From Qingshengfaniella alkalisoli (lineage in GTDB: Bacteria > Pseudomonadota > Alphaproteobacteria > Rhodobacterales > Rhodobacteraceae), in contig NZ_CP042261.1 in the NCBI RefSeq assembly GCF_007855645.1, positions 2,065,501 to 2,129,500 on the forward strand: a stretch of DNA of 64,000 bases. Direction: 5' to 3'. Numbering within the stretch: the stretch's first letter is position 1; every line of letters begins with the position of its first letter. The notes below the pieces were generated by a model. The model made no database searches. It saw only the letters and a list, made by a program, of their open reading frames with translations, and was not told the origin of the DNA. The position numbers and the translations under genes were made by a program. Shown in pieces: positions 63,432 through 64,000 of the stretch.

Positions 63432-64000
63432 GTCCAGCCAATCAATGGGGTGATGGAACGACCGATCCATCTGTGCTGCGGGGACGCCTTTGGCAGCAGC
63501 CCTGTTCTGCTAGCATGGACGACGAGACGGTAACAAGCATGAATGCGCCACCTGCGAAGGCGGTACGCCACCGCTTGAGTTCGAGATGTGCGCGCAACTG
63601 TCGAAAAGCCGCTGGCAACCTTTTCAGCGCAGGTTGCGAAGACGTGATCGTCGTATCGCTTTCGACGAGAAACCCGAAGATCGATCCGGCTTGCGTGATC
63701 CAGATGGCGTCGCGATGCTGGCAGATGTGGCTCAGCGCCCGCCGCAAATGACACAGACGGTAGGGTTGACCAACAAGGTAGGGACGAAGGTCAATTCCCA
63801 TGACCAGCGGCCGGGCCTTCGCCTGTTGAAGCATCTCGTCGAAGTTATCTTGGCAAGTTCGGCCTTTTCGAGCAGAGTTTCGGCGCTGTCACTTCAAACT
63901 GGCGTGCTTGTGAACTGTCCGTCACGCGCAACAAAGTTGTTCATGTACCGGTACGTTTCGAAAATCGCCCGGTCGTGCCATTCGCCAAACAGGTGGCCGA
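63432..64000 (-). pseudogene. Broken polysaccharide deacetylase-like gene, running off the window
   Basis: On the minus strand about 63650-63850 reads NFDEMLQQAKARPLVMGIDL, then RPYLVGQPYRLCHLRRALSH and ICQHRDAIWITQAG. This matches the C-terminal part of the polysaccharide deacetylase/PuuE family, where H-P-Y-x-x-G-Q-P-x-R is conserved (Arg replaces His here). Upstream the frame is blocked by a TGA, and another frame (63893-64000) encodes FGEWHDRAIFETYRYMNNFV with its own stop. After ITQAG the family similarity is lost. I read this as a decayed gene; a different upstream gene is possible for the outer piece. Confidence 0.5.

Noticed and set aside
1-64000. CRISPR arrays, rRNA, tRNA and insertion sequences
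   Set aside because: No regularly spaced repeats with spacers, no rRNA or tRNA signatures, and no transposase-like proteins were seen on either strand.

Overview
This is chromosomal DNA from an alphaproteobacterium. Gene content and order fit the Rhodobacterales (Roseobacter group): maf / hemJ-rho-mnmE-mnmG-rsmG-parA-parB, petP-petR, and an HDAC-xseB-ispA-dxs run. The assignment rests on protein families, synteny and composition (moderately high GC, GC-rich third positions). No rRNA or tRNA gene was found. Almost every base is coding.

Left part (1-12.9 kb): a truncated maf gene and hemJ diverge from a 394-bp AT-rich gap holding four perfect DnaA boxes, which I read as the chromosome origin. 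Next come rho, mnmE, mnmG, rsmG, parA and parB, with four parS sites embedded in mnmG and rsmG, so origin and centromere lie within 6 kb. A DUF454 gene and hemW-rdgB-rph run leftward; hrcA-grpE runs rightward and ends in a good intrinsic terminator.

Middle part (12.9-31.6 kb): mutS, a malic enzyme/phosphotransacetylase fusion, a ribokinase-family gene, a periplasmic MsrA, an outer-membrane beta-barrel protein, a queuosine-precursor transporter, a lipoprotein/MepA/MFS run, a thioesterase, yggT, recQ, yaaA, and the serine pathway genes serC-serA. Between the transporter and the outer-membrane gene lies an unexplained minus-strand leader-like structure. It has an 18-codon ORF behind a Shine-Dalgarno sequence matching the whole 16S tail, two mutually exclusive hairpins, and a terminator-like hairpin.

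Integrated element (31.6-41.67 kb): about 10 kb bounded by a 36-bp identical direct repeat that sits in the leader of serC. It encodes an integrase, two excisionase-like HTH proteins, a helix-turn-helix protein, small and large terminase, portal, a protease/major-capsid fusion and a gpW-like connector. It has no tail, lysis or replication-polymerase genes. This gene set matches capsid-forming phage satellites (cf-PICI type), which build their own heads and borrow tails from a helper phage. It is the most interesting system in the window. Integration put element DNA between serC and its former upstream region.

Right part (41.8-64 kb): an aldehyde dehydrogenase, a secreted sulfatase with a periplasmic HAD phosphatase and a solute-binding protein, serB, an LprI/MliC-type lysozyme-inhibitor-like protein, rnr, dapE, a Tat-exported metallo-hydrolase, a small YeaQ-type membrane protein, ilvE, petP-petR, a TIGR03862-type flavoprotein, the HDAC-xseB-ispA-dxs isoprenoid run, two membrane proteins, and at the right edge a broken polysaccharide-deacetylase gene.
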